This document shows, piece by piece, positions 1-6,319 of a DNA stretch of 64,000 nucleotides (position 1 is the first letter of the stretch; each line of letters begins with the position of its first letter). The stretch lies in NCBI GenBank assembly GCA_018336015.1, contig JAGXQZ010000065.1:1-64000 (forward strand). Direction: 5' to 3'. The notes beneath the pieces are model-generated. The model made no database searches, was not told the DNA's origin, and was given only the letters and a program-made list of their open reading frames with translations. The stretch comes from Algoriphagus sp. (GTDB lineage Bacteria > Bacteroidota > Bacteroidia > Cytophagales > Cyclobacteriaceae). A program made the translations under genes and the position numbers.

Positions 1-701
1 TGAGGAAAGCGGGTAGCAAATACCAACTCAATGATGTAATTCTCCAAAGGCTCGGCGATATTGACCGCATTGATCTGGTTGCGGATATCGAAGATGTCCT
101 GTTTGGAAAGGATAGGTCGTACCTCAGCGGCGTATTGCATATTGGACATGCGACGCATGACTTCCATTTCATCGGCCTTGCTTGGATAGTCGATGTGGAC
201 TTTCATCATAAATCGGTCTACTTGAGCTTCCGGTAGCGGATAGGTTCCTTCTTGGTCTACCGGGTTTTGGGTAGCTAGAACCAAAAATGGTCGATCCAAG
301 GCAAATGTGGTCTCTCCGATGGTTACCTGCTTTTCCTGCATCGCTTCCAACAGGGCAGACTGTACCTTAGCCGGGGATCGGTTTACTTCATCTGCAAGAA
401 TCACATTGGCAAAGATAGGGCCCTTCTTTACTTCAAAATTGGAGGTCTGCTGATTGTAAATCATGGTACCGATCAAGTCGGAAGGAAGCAAGTCGGGTGT
501 AAACTGGATTCGGCTGAAATCCAAATGAAGCACCTTAGCCAAGGTATTTACGGTAAGTGTCTTGGCTAGGCCGGGTACGCCTTCCAGCAAAATATGTCCA
601 TTGGTAAATAAGCCGATCAACAGTCGATTGACCATTTTATCTTGTCCTACGACTACCTTTTTGACTTCCTGAATGACTTCGGCGATTTTTTCCTGATGCA
701 T
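1..701 (-). CDS. MoxR-family AAA+ ATPase (C-terminus outside window)
   Basis: About 233 codons are present; the rest lies left of the window. I translated the minus strand by eye from an ATG at 701. Visible motifs are a Walker A of the MoxR form GVPGLAKT (residues 41-48), a Walker B region LADEVNRSPAK, and the downstream block ATQNPVDQEGTYPLPEAQ followed by DRFMM, which are diagnostic of MoxR/RavA-like ATPases. Family knowledge: these are cytoplasmic chaperone-like ATPases, usually next to DUF58 and von Willebrand factor A genes that act in envelope or protein-complex maturation. Such partners, if present, would lie to the left and cannot be seen here. Confidence 0.93.
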   Translation of the reverse strand, partial: MHQEKIAEVIQEVKKVVVGQDKMVNRLLIGLFTNGHILLEGVPGLAKTLTVNTLAKVLHLDFSRIQFTPDLLPSDLIGTMIYNQQTSNFEVKKGPIFANVILADEVNRSPAKVQSALLEAMQEKQVTIGETTFALDRPFLVLATQNPVDQEGTYPLPEAQVDRFMMKVHIDYPSKADEMEVMRRMSNMQYAAEVRPILSKQDIFDIRNQINAVNIAEPLENYIIELVFATRFP

Positions 702-823
702 GTGCGATGCGAATTTGAGGCCTTAAATGGCTGGGCTAAAATAGGGGAAATTGTACCAACCCACAATCCCAAATCTTAACAGCGGTAAAGCCTGCGGCTG
801 TCAGCTAAGGATTTTAGGAATTT

Positions 824-1459
824 TTAAGAACGACGGGGTGGTTTTGCCGACTGCTTGGAAGACTGTGTTTTCATAAATCCTGTCAAACCTAACCCCCGAT
901 AGACGGTCTCTTGATCGAGCTCACGGATTTCACCTACCTCCATTCCCGAAATAGTAATCTTCTCCATCGAAAACCTGACCAAGCGCAACGTAGGAAAGCC
1001 TACAGCAGCTGTCATTTTCCGAACCTGTCTGTTTTTACCCTCGATCAGCGTAAGTTCAATCCAAGTATCAGGAATAGCGGCACGGTAACGGATGGGCGGA
1101 TTCCGTTCGGGGAGAGTGGGGGCTGGTTCTAAGATTTTGGCAAGTGCAGGTTTGGTTTTGTAGTCCGTGCCGTCCACATTGATAATGACCCCGGATTTAA
1201 GCTGATTCAAGGCTTCAGGCGTGGGGATTCCTTCGACTTGAGCGTAGTAAGTTCGCTGATGGCCAAATCGGGGATTAAGTAGGTGATGGTTTAGCCATTT
1301 GTCATCGGTGATCAGCAATAGGCCTTCGCTGTCTTTATCCAAACGACCCACGGGATAAACTTCACGGGGAAAAGCGCCAAGAGAGGCCAATGTGGGCCCC
1401 TCTCCGCTGAATTGTGTCAAAACCCCATAGGGCTTGTAAATAATGAAATACTTGGCCAA
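824..1459 (-). CDS. rluE: 23S rRNA pseudouridine synthase, RluE/RsuA type
   Basis: A 211-residue protein that would isomerise a uridine in rRNA to pseudouridine. The catalytic motif [16 protein letters not shown] (from about residue 38) contains the essential Asp of the RsuA/RluB/E/F family, and [19 protein letters not shown] is the conserved C-terminal motif. It lacks an N-terminal S4 domain, which fits RluE rather than RsuA or RluB. The start is a TTG at 1459: the frame is open up to a TAG at 1484-1486 and holds no ATG. The start is 10 bases after the 58-codon gene upstream, so the two are probably cotranscribed. The exact target base is inference. Confidence 0.88.
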   Translation of the reverse strand: MAKYFIIYKPYGVLTQFSGEGPTLASLGAFPREVYPVGRLDKDSEGLLLITDDKWLNHHLLNPRFGHQRTYYAQVEGIPTPEALNQLKSGVIINVDGTDYKTKPALAKILEPAPTLPERNPPIRYRAAIPDTWIELTLIEGKNRQVRKMTAAVGFPTLRLVRFSMEKITISGMEVGEIRELDQETVYRGLGLTGFMKTQSSKQSAKPPRRS

Positions 1460-1469
1460 GTCCTTTAGA

Positions 1470-1646
1470 TTAGCTTCCGCAGCCTACACAGTCAAAATGC
1501 GAATCCATAGGCTTAATCCCTTTGAGCTGCATCTCCAGGTTGTGAATTTCATCACGGACTTCCATGTCGGCAAACATGTCCCCGGTCAGTTTTCCTTTCA
1601 ATGCCGCAATGGCATCCTCAAGGGCTAGTTTTTGTTGTTCGGTCAT
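1470..1646 (-). CDS. Small conserved protein with C-terminal CVGCGS tail (58 aa)
   Basis: A small gene I translated by eye on the minus strand: ATG at 1644-1646, TAA at 1470-1472. The product starts [20 protein letters not shown], is acidic and helical, and ends HFDCVGCGS. The closely spaced Cys pair next to a His and Asp suggests metal or redox chemistry, but this is inference. From memory, similar short proteins with the same CxGCGS ending are common hypothetical proteins in Cytophagales and Flavobacteria; no function is known to me. It sits directly upstream of the pseudouridine synthase on the same strand with a 10-base gap. An overlapping plus-strand reading of the same DNA was rejected. 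Confidence 0.78.
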   Translation of the reverse strand: MTEQQKLALEDAIAALKGKLTGDMFADMEVRDEIHNLEMQLKGIKPMDSHFDCVGCGS

Positions 1647-1928
1647 AAAAGTGATGTTTGGTTGTTAGTGATTGAGTGGTTTGAAAATAGCCAAATCAGG
1701 TGAATTGGTTCCTTTCGCGTGCAGATTTTTTTGGGTCAAAAATAGGGCCAGTTGATCCTCGGGAATACTCCTATTTCCGGTAGATAATGATTCAAGCCTA
1801 GCACACAGGTCTTTCCTATTTTTCCCAATTTTGTCTCTACCAATTTTTTATTTAATAAAGAGGAGGTAGGAAAGGGTAGGATGGAGAACCTAAGTCTTTA
1901 TTATTCGTAATTTCTTGAAAAAAACTTC

Positions 1929-2327
1929 ATGAAATTTTTCTGGTTTCTATGCTTTATCGGGATACTCTTTTCATCCTGCCAGGAGGAAAATCAAGTTCGA
2001 ACTGTAGATAATTTATCCCAAAACCTGACCTCCGGGGTATGGGAAATCAGCTTTATTGATAAAAATGGCAGGATCCAAACGGAAGAATTCCAAGGGATGA
2101 GCTTTGTTTTCTATCCCAATGGCAAATCAGAAGCCTACCGTACCACACAGCTTATAGATCAGGGAAACTGGCGAGCCTACATCGATTCGGGAAAAATCAA
2201 ACTTGAACTTTCTTTTACCATATTGGAAGGTCTCAATGGAGAGTGGAACCAAGATTTTATCCGGGAAAGTCAGATCACCCTACGGCGCAATACCCAAAAT
2301 TCCCTGTTGGTTTTTGAAAAGATCTAA
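1929..2327 (+). CDS. Small lipoprotein, possibly lipocalin-like
   Basis: A 132-residue protein with a short hydrophobic leader ending in the lipobox LFSSC, so Cys17 is predicted to be acylated and the protein anchored in the envelope. The mature part is rich in short beta-strand-like stretches: VWEISFIDKNG, then FVFYPNGKSEAYRT, then a GNWRAY segment. This resembles the lipocalin-like lipoproteins common in Bacteroidota, which measure a WxI...GxW pattern, but I cannot assign a ligand. It stands alone on the plus strand between two minus-strand genes. No strict TAnnTTTG motif was found upstream. Confidence 0.75.
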   Translation: MKFFWFLCFIGILFSSCQEENQVRTVDNLSQNLTSGVWEISFIDKNGRIQTEEFQGMSFVFYPNGKSEAYRTTQLIDQGNWRAYIDSGKIKLELSFTILEGLNGEWNQDFIRESQITLRRNTQNSLLVFEKI

Positions 2328-2366
2328 TGGGCATTTTTACAGCATTTGACTTGGCAATTGAAAAAA

Positions 2367-2930
2367 TCAAGTGGTAGGACTGGATTTTTCTGTCAAGTCA
2401 TTTTGTAAATCAATCACCTTCCGCATCAGTTTTCGCTCCCGTTCGATTGCCTTTTTCTTGTGGTCTTCAAACTCCACTACCAAGTTTTTGTAGCTGTCTT
2501 TGGCTTCTTTTGCTTCCTTTTTTGTGGAAAAATCTTTCATAAAAAAGTAGATCAACACACCCACCAAAAGGGCAATTACCAATTGAAAAATAAGGTAATT
2601 AGAGGGAGAGGGAACTTTGGCGGGAGAAGGCTCCTCCTGTTGGTTGGCTTGGACTACTACTGGTGGGGTGGCGGTTTTTAAGCGGGAAAGTTCTTCCTCT
2701 TGCGTTTTTAGCTTGATATCTAAACTGTCTCTTTCCAATTTTAGTAACTCTTTAAGCGCGTGGATATCCGCCTTACTCGCCACTACATAAGCAGGCGAAT
2801 TTTGCGCTGTTTTGAATATGCTATCAAAAGCATCTAATGTATTATGATCTGCTTTGACCTGGCCAATACATACATTCATTGAGGAAAATAAACAGATAAT
2901 AGATAACTGTACAAGGAAAATCAATCGCAT
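2367..2930 (-). CDS. Secreted/membrane coiled-coil protein of unknown function
   Basis: A 187-residue protein that I do not recognise. It has a signal-peptide-like N-terminus (hydrophobic residues 3-21, then GQVKADH), a charged coiled-coil stretch around residues 55-85 (LKELLKLERDSLDIKLKTQEEELSRL), a Pro-rich linker, one clear membrane segment (about 113-131, ending YFFMKDF), and a second basic coiled coil to the C-terminus. The likely topology is an extracytoplasmic N-terminal part and a cytoplasmic C-terminal helix. Related proteins are sometimes carried in databases under a tRNA methyltransferase name, but nothing in this sequence supports that. An imperfect inverted repeat (about 2976-3011) lies upstream and may be part of its control region. 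Confidence 0.7.
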   Translation of the reverse strand: MRLIFLVQLSIICLFSSMNVCIGQVKADHNTLDAFDSIFKTAQNSPAYVVASKADIHALKELLKLERDSLDIKLKTQEEELSRLKTATPPVVVQANQQEEPSPAKVPSPSNYLIFQLVIALLVGVLIYFFMKDFSTKKEAKEAKDSYKNLVVEFEDHKKKAIERERKLMRKVIDLQNDLTEKSSPTT

Positions 2931-2973
2931 AGTAAGAAGCTCAGAGTGAGGCTTTTAAAATTGAGCTTAAAAT

Positions 2974-3012
2974 AGGTAACAAGCAAATTATTTGTATGTT
3001 AACCTATTTTCA
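2974..3012. promoter_or_regulatory. Imperfect inverted repeat upstream of the coiled-coil gene
   Basis: Arms AATAGGTAAC and GTTAACCTATT flank about 17 AT-rich bases; the right arm carries one extra T. It lies 45-80 bases upstream of the minus-strand start at 2930. On the minus strand the loop contains TAATTTG, one base short of the Bacteroidota -7 consensus, so the repeat could be an operator overlapping the promoter. This is inference from position and symmetry. Confidence 0.3.
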
Positions 3013-3095
3013 ATCTGCAAAATGTGCCTTATCGAACTAGGTATTTGTTAGGATCTTAAATAAGATCATTTAGTGCTCCCTGTAAATGGACAAAT

Positions 3096-3125
3096 AAAAA
3101 AACCGAACTTGAAAACAAGTCCGGT
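3096..3125 (-). terminator. Rho-independent terminator pointing left, with no gene upstream
   Basis: A 10-bp stem (arms 3102-3111 and 3116-3125) closes on a 4-base loop. On the minus strand it is followed by seven T residues. Position 3106/3121 is an A-C mismatch when read as plus-strand RNA but a U-G wobble when read as minus-strand RNA, so the stem is complete only in the leftward direction. The only gene within 300 bases to its right runs the other way, so it must end an unannotated leftward transcript. Confidence 0.75.
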
Positions 3126-3330
3126 GAGTGTTTAAAAAAATGTAGGGTGAACAGCATCCACTTTAACTCAATAAAATCCTAGCTAAAGGTAAAGCCGCTA
3201 TGTTACCTCTGGATTGTAGCATAATTATCAAATCGTGTAGGCAAGGCTTGCCCGAATCCTAGAGGTCCATGCTGAAAAATAGACTACACTTAATTCCAGC
3301 CCATTAACTCGACTAAAAATTGTTTTTTCT
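3126..3330 (-). ncRNA. Candidate structured small RNA
   Basis: The 280 bases between the leftward terminator and the plus-strand gene at 3404 hold no convincing reading frame, but they hold structure. An 11-bp stem with one bulged base pairs 3205-3215 with 3255-3266, and it encloses a GGCAAGGCTTGCC palindrome at 3240-3252 on one side of a large internal loop. With the terminator at 3096-3125 this would make a leftward RNA of roughly 170-230 nt. A long hairpin with an asymmetric open loop is the general shape of 6S RNA, and a 6S-Flavo family exists in this phylum, but I could not confirm homology. The 5' end is not determined. Confidence 0.35.
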
Positions 3331-3403
3331 AGTTGGTCTTTTTAACTTATAGCAACAGTTTTTACTGATTCAATTTATTCTTTCACTTAACCTCACTTTT
3401 ACT

Positions 3404-3880
3404 ATGGAAAACAGACTTTCCATTCAGATCCCGGCAGCGGATCTCGCCGCGGCAAAAGCCGCACTCCAACAGGTGCAGACCATTTTGGCACCTTACGTGA
3501 TCGCCCTCACTCCCGAACAGCGGAAGTCTCTTCCGAAGATGAGTGACGGCACGGAGCCTTTCGTCGCAAAGGTCATCGAGTACGCAGCGGATGCCCCTCA
3601 GTTTCTTCCTCCTTTTGTGAACAAGGATGAGTTTGACAAGGACTGGCAGGCTATCAGCGGATTGCTCCCCCTGCTGAGGCTATGTACTCAGATCGAGGAC
3701 ACGCTGAGCGACACCAGCATGATGGCGGGATCCGAAGCCTATGTAAGCGCGCTGAGCTACTACAACTCGGTGAAGCAGGCCGCGAGAGTCAACGCACCGG
3801 ATGCCAAAGCTATCTATGAGGACTTGCGCAAGCGGTTTGAGCGAAAATCTCGAAACGGTAATGATTCCTCTCCGGAGTAG
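3404..3880 (+). CDS. Conserved helical protein of unknown function, GC-rich gene
   Basis: A 158-residue, mostly alpha-helical protein starting MENRLSIQIPAADLAAAKAA. It has no signal peptide, membrane segment or Cys-rich motif, so it is probably cytoplasmic. The gene is visibly richer in G and C at third codon positions than its surroundings, and it sits in an AT-rich intergenic background. From memory, similar proteins occur as unnamed singletons in many Bacteroidota, often with the same GC-rich codon use; that could reflect high expression or transfer. It ends in an excellent terminator at 3916-3944, which supports it as a real monocistronic unit. I do not know its function. Confidence 0.72.
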   Translation: MENRLSIQIPAADLAAAKAALQQVQTILAPYVIALTPEQRKSLPKMSDGTEPFVAKVIEYAADAPQFLPPFVNKDEFDKDWQAISGLLPLLRLCTQIEDTLSDTSMMAGSEAYVSALSYYNSVKQAARVNAPDAKAIYEDLRKRFERKSRNGNDSSPE

Positions 3881-3915
3881 GACAAACAGAAAAGTTGCAT
3901 GAATCCCCCTAATTA

Positions 3916-3944
3916 AGCCGGGCCTTTGGGTCCGGCTTTTTTAT
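3916..3944 (+). terminator. Terminator of the GC-rich 158-aa gene
   Basis: Nine-pair stem (AGCCGGGCC with GGTCCGGCT, one G-U pair), TTTG loop, then TTTTTTATT. It lies 35 bases after the stop codon at 3880. Confidence 0.9.
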
Positions 3945-3946
3945 TG

Positions 3947-4201
3947 GAGCACTAGAAAGGTCCAGCTGCGGAGCAAAAAGACCCAACGCTGGCTTGAAAA
4001 GCTGCAAGTGGTGAGTAAAAAGGTGAAATGCATGAGTAAAAAAGCGAAGCCTCGGAGCAGAAAGGTGAATCAATTGAGCAAAAACGCGAAGCATCCGGCC
4101 AGAAAGGTGAAAACTCCGAACAAAATGAGGAAAGCTTGAACCCAAAAGGTGCAAAAGCCGAGCAAAAAGGTGGAACGTAAGAGCTAAAAGGTCCAACGTA
4201 G
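3947..4201. repeat. Twelve-copy degenerate 21-bp tandem repeat with phased A-tracts
   Basis: Counting by hand, the sequence divides into twelve units: a first unit of 24 bases and then eleven of exactly 21 (starts 3971, 3992, 4013, 4034, 4055, 4076, 4097, 4118, 4139, 4160, 4181). The consensus is GAGCAAAAAGGTGAA followed by six variable bases. Each unit has a run of 3-6 A at the same offset. A 21-bp period equals two turns of B-DNA, so the A-tracts face the same side of the helix, the arrangement that produces intrinsic curvature. Two minus-strand readings stay open (95 and 129 codons) only because 21 is a multiple of three; they show heptad repeats but no gene-like start or context, so I do not call them genes. 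Confidence 0.8.
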
Positions 4202-4339
4202 GAGTAATGAAGTGGTGGGGGGACTTCGGAAGTACCCCCTCGCCTTACTGCGCACCATGGAAGCAATCCTTGATGTAGGACTAGTCCTGGCCGGTTACAA
4301 CAGGCCACAGTAGAGCCCTGAGTACAATCCACCACTGCC
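4202..4339. repeat. Folded multi-hairpin element next to the tandem repeat
   Basis: The arms AGTGGTGG (4211-4218) and CCACCACT (4329-4336) are perfect complements and enclose about 110 bases. Inside are a hairpin at 4219-4238 (GGGGACTT with AAGTACCCC, one bulge), a self-complementary GGACTAGTCC near 4285, and a TGGCC/GGCCA hairpin just after it. The closed outer stem with several inner hairpins looks like a structured RNA or a small mobile palindromic element. The strand cannot be decided. No protein reading is supported. Confidence 0.5.
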
Positions 4340-4369
4340 AAAAAAAAATCCCTGACCGAAGGGTCAAGG
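4340..4369 (-). terminator. Second leftward terminator with no gene upstream
   Basis: Eight-pair stem (4350-4357 with 4362-4369) and GAAG loop, followed on the minus strand by nine T residues (4340-4348). Position 4352/4367 is a C-A mismatch as plus-strand RNA and a G-U pair as minus-strand RNA, so it works leftward. There is no annotated minus-strand gene to its right before the plus-strand start at 4785. Confidence 0.75.
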
Positions 4370-4745
4370 AGGGGTACAGCTTTTCAGAAAATCTAAACGA
4401 ACTATGAGAGAAAAAGTGTCCATGGATTAGACTTGACAAACATAGTTCAAGAACTCGAATGCCTGATGATCTGAATATTATGGATTTTTAAACTAATCCT
4501 ACTTGGGTCTTTGAGTTGGGCACCTAAAGCCGAAAAGTTGGAGTAACCGGTGAACTATTGAATAAAAAAATCTATTGAGCCTCAATTTCACTTCCATTTA
4601 GGATACACGTCTCACTTCTACAGCATTGGGTTGAAAGTGGTTTTATTTAGGTAGTGTACAGCTCTAGCAACTAGGCATCTTATTTCTTACCATGTTTCCA
4701 ATGTTAAGTTTTTGACCAATTTTTTAACATACAGATAATATGACC
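4370..4745. other. Intergenic stretch without a supported gene
   Basis: AT-rich and without a reading frame I would defend. On the minus strand a 19-codon frame (MDTFSLIVRLDFLKSCTPP, ATG at 4421-4423) stops just before the leftward terminator, and a 32-codon frame lies further right. Either could be a leader peptide or chance. The leftward terminator implies that some transcript crosses this stretch. Confidence 0.4.
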
Positions 4746-4753
4746 TAATTTTG
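4746..4753 (+). promoter_or_regulatory. -7 promoter element TAATTTTG
   Basis: Exact match to the Bacteroidota -7 consensus TAnnTTTG, 31 bases before the ATG at 4785. No TTG at the ideal -33 spacing was seen, so the call rests on the -7 element and position. Confidence 0.5.
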
Positions 4754-4784
4754 ATCTATAGCAACTGAATTATACACGGACATC

Positions 4785-5006
4785 ATGGAAAAAATAACCA
4801 AAAAAGAAATTGCCAATACGGTAGAAGCAGCAATGGGAACTACCCTTGAAAAGCTACACATCACCTCGCCTTCCAAAAAAACTGAAAAGGTACTTCACAA
4901 GGTATCCAAGGAATTTTCAGGCCAATTGAAAAAAGAGGTGAAAAAGATGGATAAAGAAGCCGCAAAAGCAGCTAAAAAAGTCAAAAAAGCGATCCAAAAC
5001 GTTTAA
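4785..5006 (+). CDS. Small basic Lys/Ala-rich protein, histone H1-like tail (73 aa)
   Basis: A 73-residue protein beginning MEKITKKEIANTVEAAMGTT and ending in a Lys/Ala-rich helix (KEAAKAAKKVKKAIQNV). There is no signal peptide. The basic Ala-Lys tail resembles the C-terminal tails of bacterial H1-like nucleoid proteins, so DNA or RNA binding is a reasonable inference but is not proven by any motif. A -7 element lies upstream and a 12-bp perfect terminator hairpin downstream, so it is a complete single-gene unit. The last eight codons and the terminator are repeated 1083 bases downstream (6063-6165), evidence of an ancestral gene duplication. Confidence 0.72.
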   Translation: MEKITKKEIANTVEAAMGTTLEKLHITSPSKKTEKVLHKVSKEFSGQLKKEVKKMDKEAAKAAKKVKKAIQNV

Positions 5007-5082
5007 CACGAGGAGACACTTTTTGCTTACACCACCCGATGCCGAACTAGGTTCCAATGAATCTAGTTCGGCATTTTGATTT
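4980..5082 (+). repeat. 103-bp direct repeat, copy 1
   Basis: Contains the last eight codons and stop of the 73-aa gene, the spacer and its terminator. Base-by-base comparison with 6063-6165 gives 101 of 103 identities; the differences are at 4991 and 5000. Confidence 0.92.
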
Positions 5083-5083
5083 T
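5039..5083 (+). terminator. Terminator of the 73-aa gene
   Basis: Perfect 12-bp stem (5039-5050 with 5063-5074), 12-base loop, then TTTGATTTT. Lies 33 bases after the stop at 5006. Confidence 0.85.
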
Positions 5084-5150
5084 GGTGCTTGGAATACTCT
5101 CGATTTTCAGTACTTCTTCGCTTAGACTGGGCAAATTGAATGATTAATTG

Positions 5151-5184
5151 TTTGGTTTTGGCAACCCCGAATGGGGTTGAACTT
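5151..5184 (+). repeat. 34-bp internal repeat, copy 1
   Basis: TTTGGTTTTGGCAACCCC then GAAT then GGGGTTGAACTT. The same sequence, with two changes in the loop, is at 5794-5827. The centre is a small hairpin. Confidence 0.85.
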
Positions 5185-5438
5185 GTGTGTAAGGAATTAA
5201 ATCCCCAGAGCTGTAGGGGATCCAAGGGATAGAATTGGGCTAAAGCCCCATGACACAAAAATTCTCAGGGTGGAATGGGCTAAAGCCACATTCCAATTCA
5301 AAATAGAAGCACCCTAGATTTGAATTGCCTCCTGCTTCAGATGGGTAATAATGAATTGCCTCCAGCTGAAGCAGGAGGCAAAGAATCAATCACCCTAGTT
5401 CCCGGGCTTTAGCCCAATCCTAAGGATAGCTTTAGGAA

Positions 5439-5508
5439 AATGGAATTACATCCCGACAGCTGTACGGGATCCAGAAAAATATAAAAGCGTAGATGCAATC
5501 TACGCTTA
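5439..5508 (+). repeat. 70-bp internal direct repeat, copy 1
   Basis: Begins AATGGAATTACATCCCGACA and ends in the hairpin AGCGTAGAT/ATCTACGCT. It is almost identical to 5938-6007 apart from a few changes in the terminal hairpin. Confidence 0.85.
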
Positions 5509-5793
5509 GTCTACCCCCAGCTTGGGGGCTTAAACCATGCGTCCCTTCAGGACTCGTGATCGAGATGAAAAGAGTTCGACCCGCTTCGGGGTCGCATAAA
5601 CCAAAGAATAGGGATCGTTTTATCCACGGGTTTCACCCGCGGTTATTCAAAAGTTTGACCCCTTCGGGGTCTTAATCAGAAACACTGTTCCATCCAATAT
5701 ATGATCCTGAAAGGATCGAACTTCTCAATAGCCCCCGGTGTAGTCGGTGAGCGAAGTCGAACCGTAACCGGGGGAAAAATGAATGATGATTGA

Positions 5794-5827
5794 TTTGGTT
5801 TTGGCAACCCCGAGAGGGGTTGAACTT
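5794..5827 (+). repeat. 34-bp internal repeat, copy 2
   Basis: Second copy of 5151-5184 with loop GAGA instead of GAAT; the stem is conserved. Confidence 0.85.
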
Positions 5828-5937
5828 CAGGGAAAAGGAATTACAAATTCCAAAAAATAGAAGGGTGTAATTACAAATTACACCCAGCATCCACTTGAAC
5901 TTCAAAACTTAAATAAGAAAGTCTACACCTAGAAGAG

Positions 5938-6007
5938 AATGGAATTACATCCCGACAGCTGTACGGGATCCAGAAAAATATAAAAGCGTAAATTGCATCT
6001 ACGCTTA
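5938..6007 (+). repeat. 70-bp internal direct repeat, copy 2
   Basis: Second copy of 5439-5508. Its terminal hairpin is decayed relative to copy 1. Confidence 0.85.
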
Positions 6008-6062
6008 GACCTAAGGATTTATATCACTCCCAGACTAGTATTGGGATACTACACCTAGATGA

Positions 6063-6089
6063 GTCAAAAAAGCCATCCAAAAAGTTTAA
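6063..6089 (+). pseudogene. Remnant tail of a second copy of the 73-aa gene
   Basis: Reads in frame as VKKAIQKV and a TAA stop, matching the last eight codons of the gene at 4785-5006 (VKKAIQNV). Of the two differences in the whole 103-bp repeat, one is a third-position silent change (GCG to GCC) and the other changes Asn to Lys. The upstream part of this copy is missing; palindromic sequence takes its place. No start codon remains. Confidence 0.6.
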
Positions 6090-6121
6090 CACGAGGAGAC
6101 ACTTTTTGCTTACACCACCCG

Positions 6122-6165
6122 ATGCCGAACTAGGTTCCAATGAATCTAGTTCGGCATTTTGATTT
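6122..6165 (+). terminator. Duplicated terminator
   Basis: Same 12-bp stem and loop as at 5039-5083. No intact gene precedes it; it would stop readthrough toward the Crp/Fnr gene. Confidence 0.75.
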
Positions 6166-6319
6166 GAGCTATATTATTAAATATTCGATTTTATCTGGCT
6201 CTATAGATTGAGGTAACTGGAAGGGGGATCTGGTGTGAAATCGAGTGACAAGATGAATTGAGAGCTGTGAGTAATACTGCCAGTTATTCCCATTCTTTTC
6301 AGAAAGGTTTACGGAATGT

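Larger units (their letters stand above)
5083..6062. repeat. Cluster of REP-like palindromes between the two 103-bp repeats
   Basis: Nearly 1 kb without a gene, filled with short palindromes: AACCCCGAATGGGGTT (5163-5178), ATCCCC/GGGGAT (5201-5221), GGGCTAAAGCCC (5237-5248), a perfect 16-bp stem TTGCCTCCTGCTTCAG with its complement (5325-5340 and 5366-5381), CCCCCAGCTTGGGGG near 5514, GACCCC/GGGGTC near 5655, and CCCCCGGT/ACCGGGGG around 5732-5774. Several recur within the cluster. This pattern is typical of REP sequences moved by RAYT (REP-associated tyrosine) transposases, which are common in this group; that identification is inference, and no RAYT gene is in the window. Six-frame readings here are all short and pass through the palindromes, so none is called. 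Confidence 0.75.
6063..6165 (+). repeat. 103-bp direct repeat, copy 2
   Basis: 101 of 103 bases match 4980-5082 at a constant offset of 1083. Includes the complete terminator at 6122-6165. Confidence 0.92.

Noticed and set aside
3163..3222. 19-codon minus-strand frame (MLQSRGNIAALPLARILLS) in the candidate small RNA
   Set aside because: Length and composition are what chance gives, and it lies across the proposed stem; the structural reading is better supported.
4034..4140. Basic 35-codon plus-strand frame starting MSKKAKPRSRK inside the 21-bp repeat
   Set aside because: Lies in a repeat array with stops in most copies and no promoter; looks like a by-product of the A-rich repeat.
3909..4341. 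Two long minus-strand reading frames (95 and 129 codons) with heptad-like repeats
   Set aside because: They are open only because the 21-bp repeat length is a multiple of three; they overlap a terminator and a folded element and have no credible start or context.
5493..5905. Short frames of 60-77 codons within the palindrome cluster
   Set aside because: They run through REP-like hairpins and duplicated repeats and show no protein family features.
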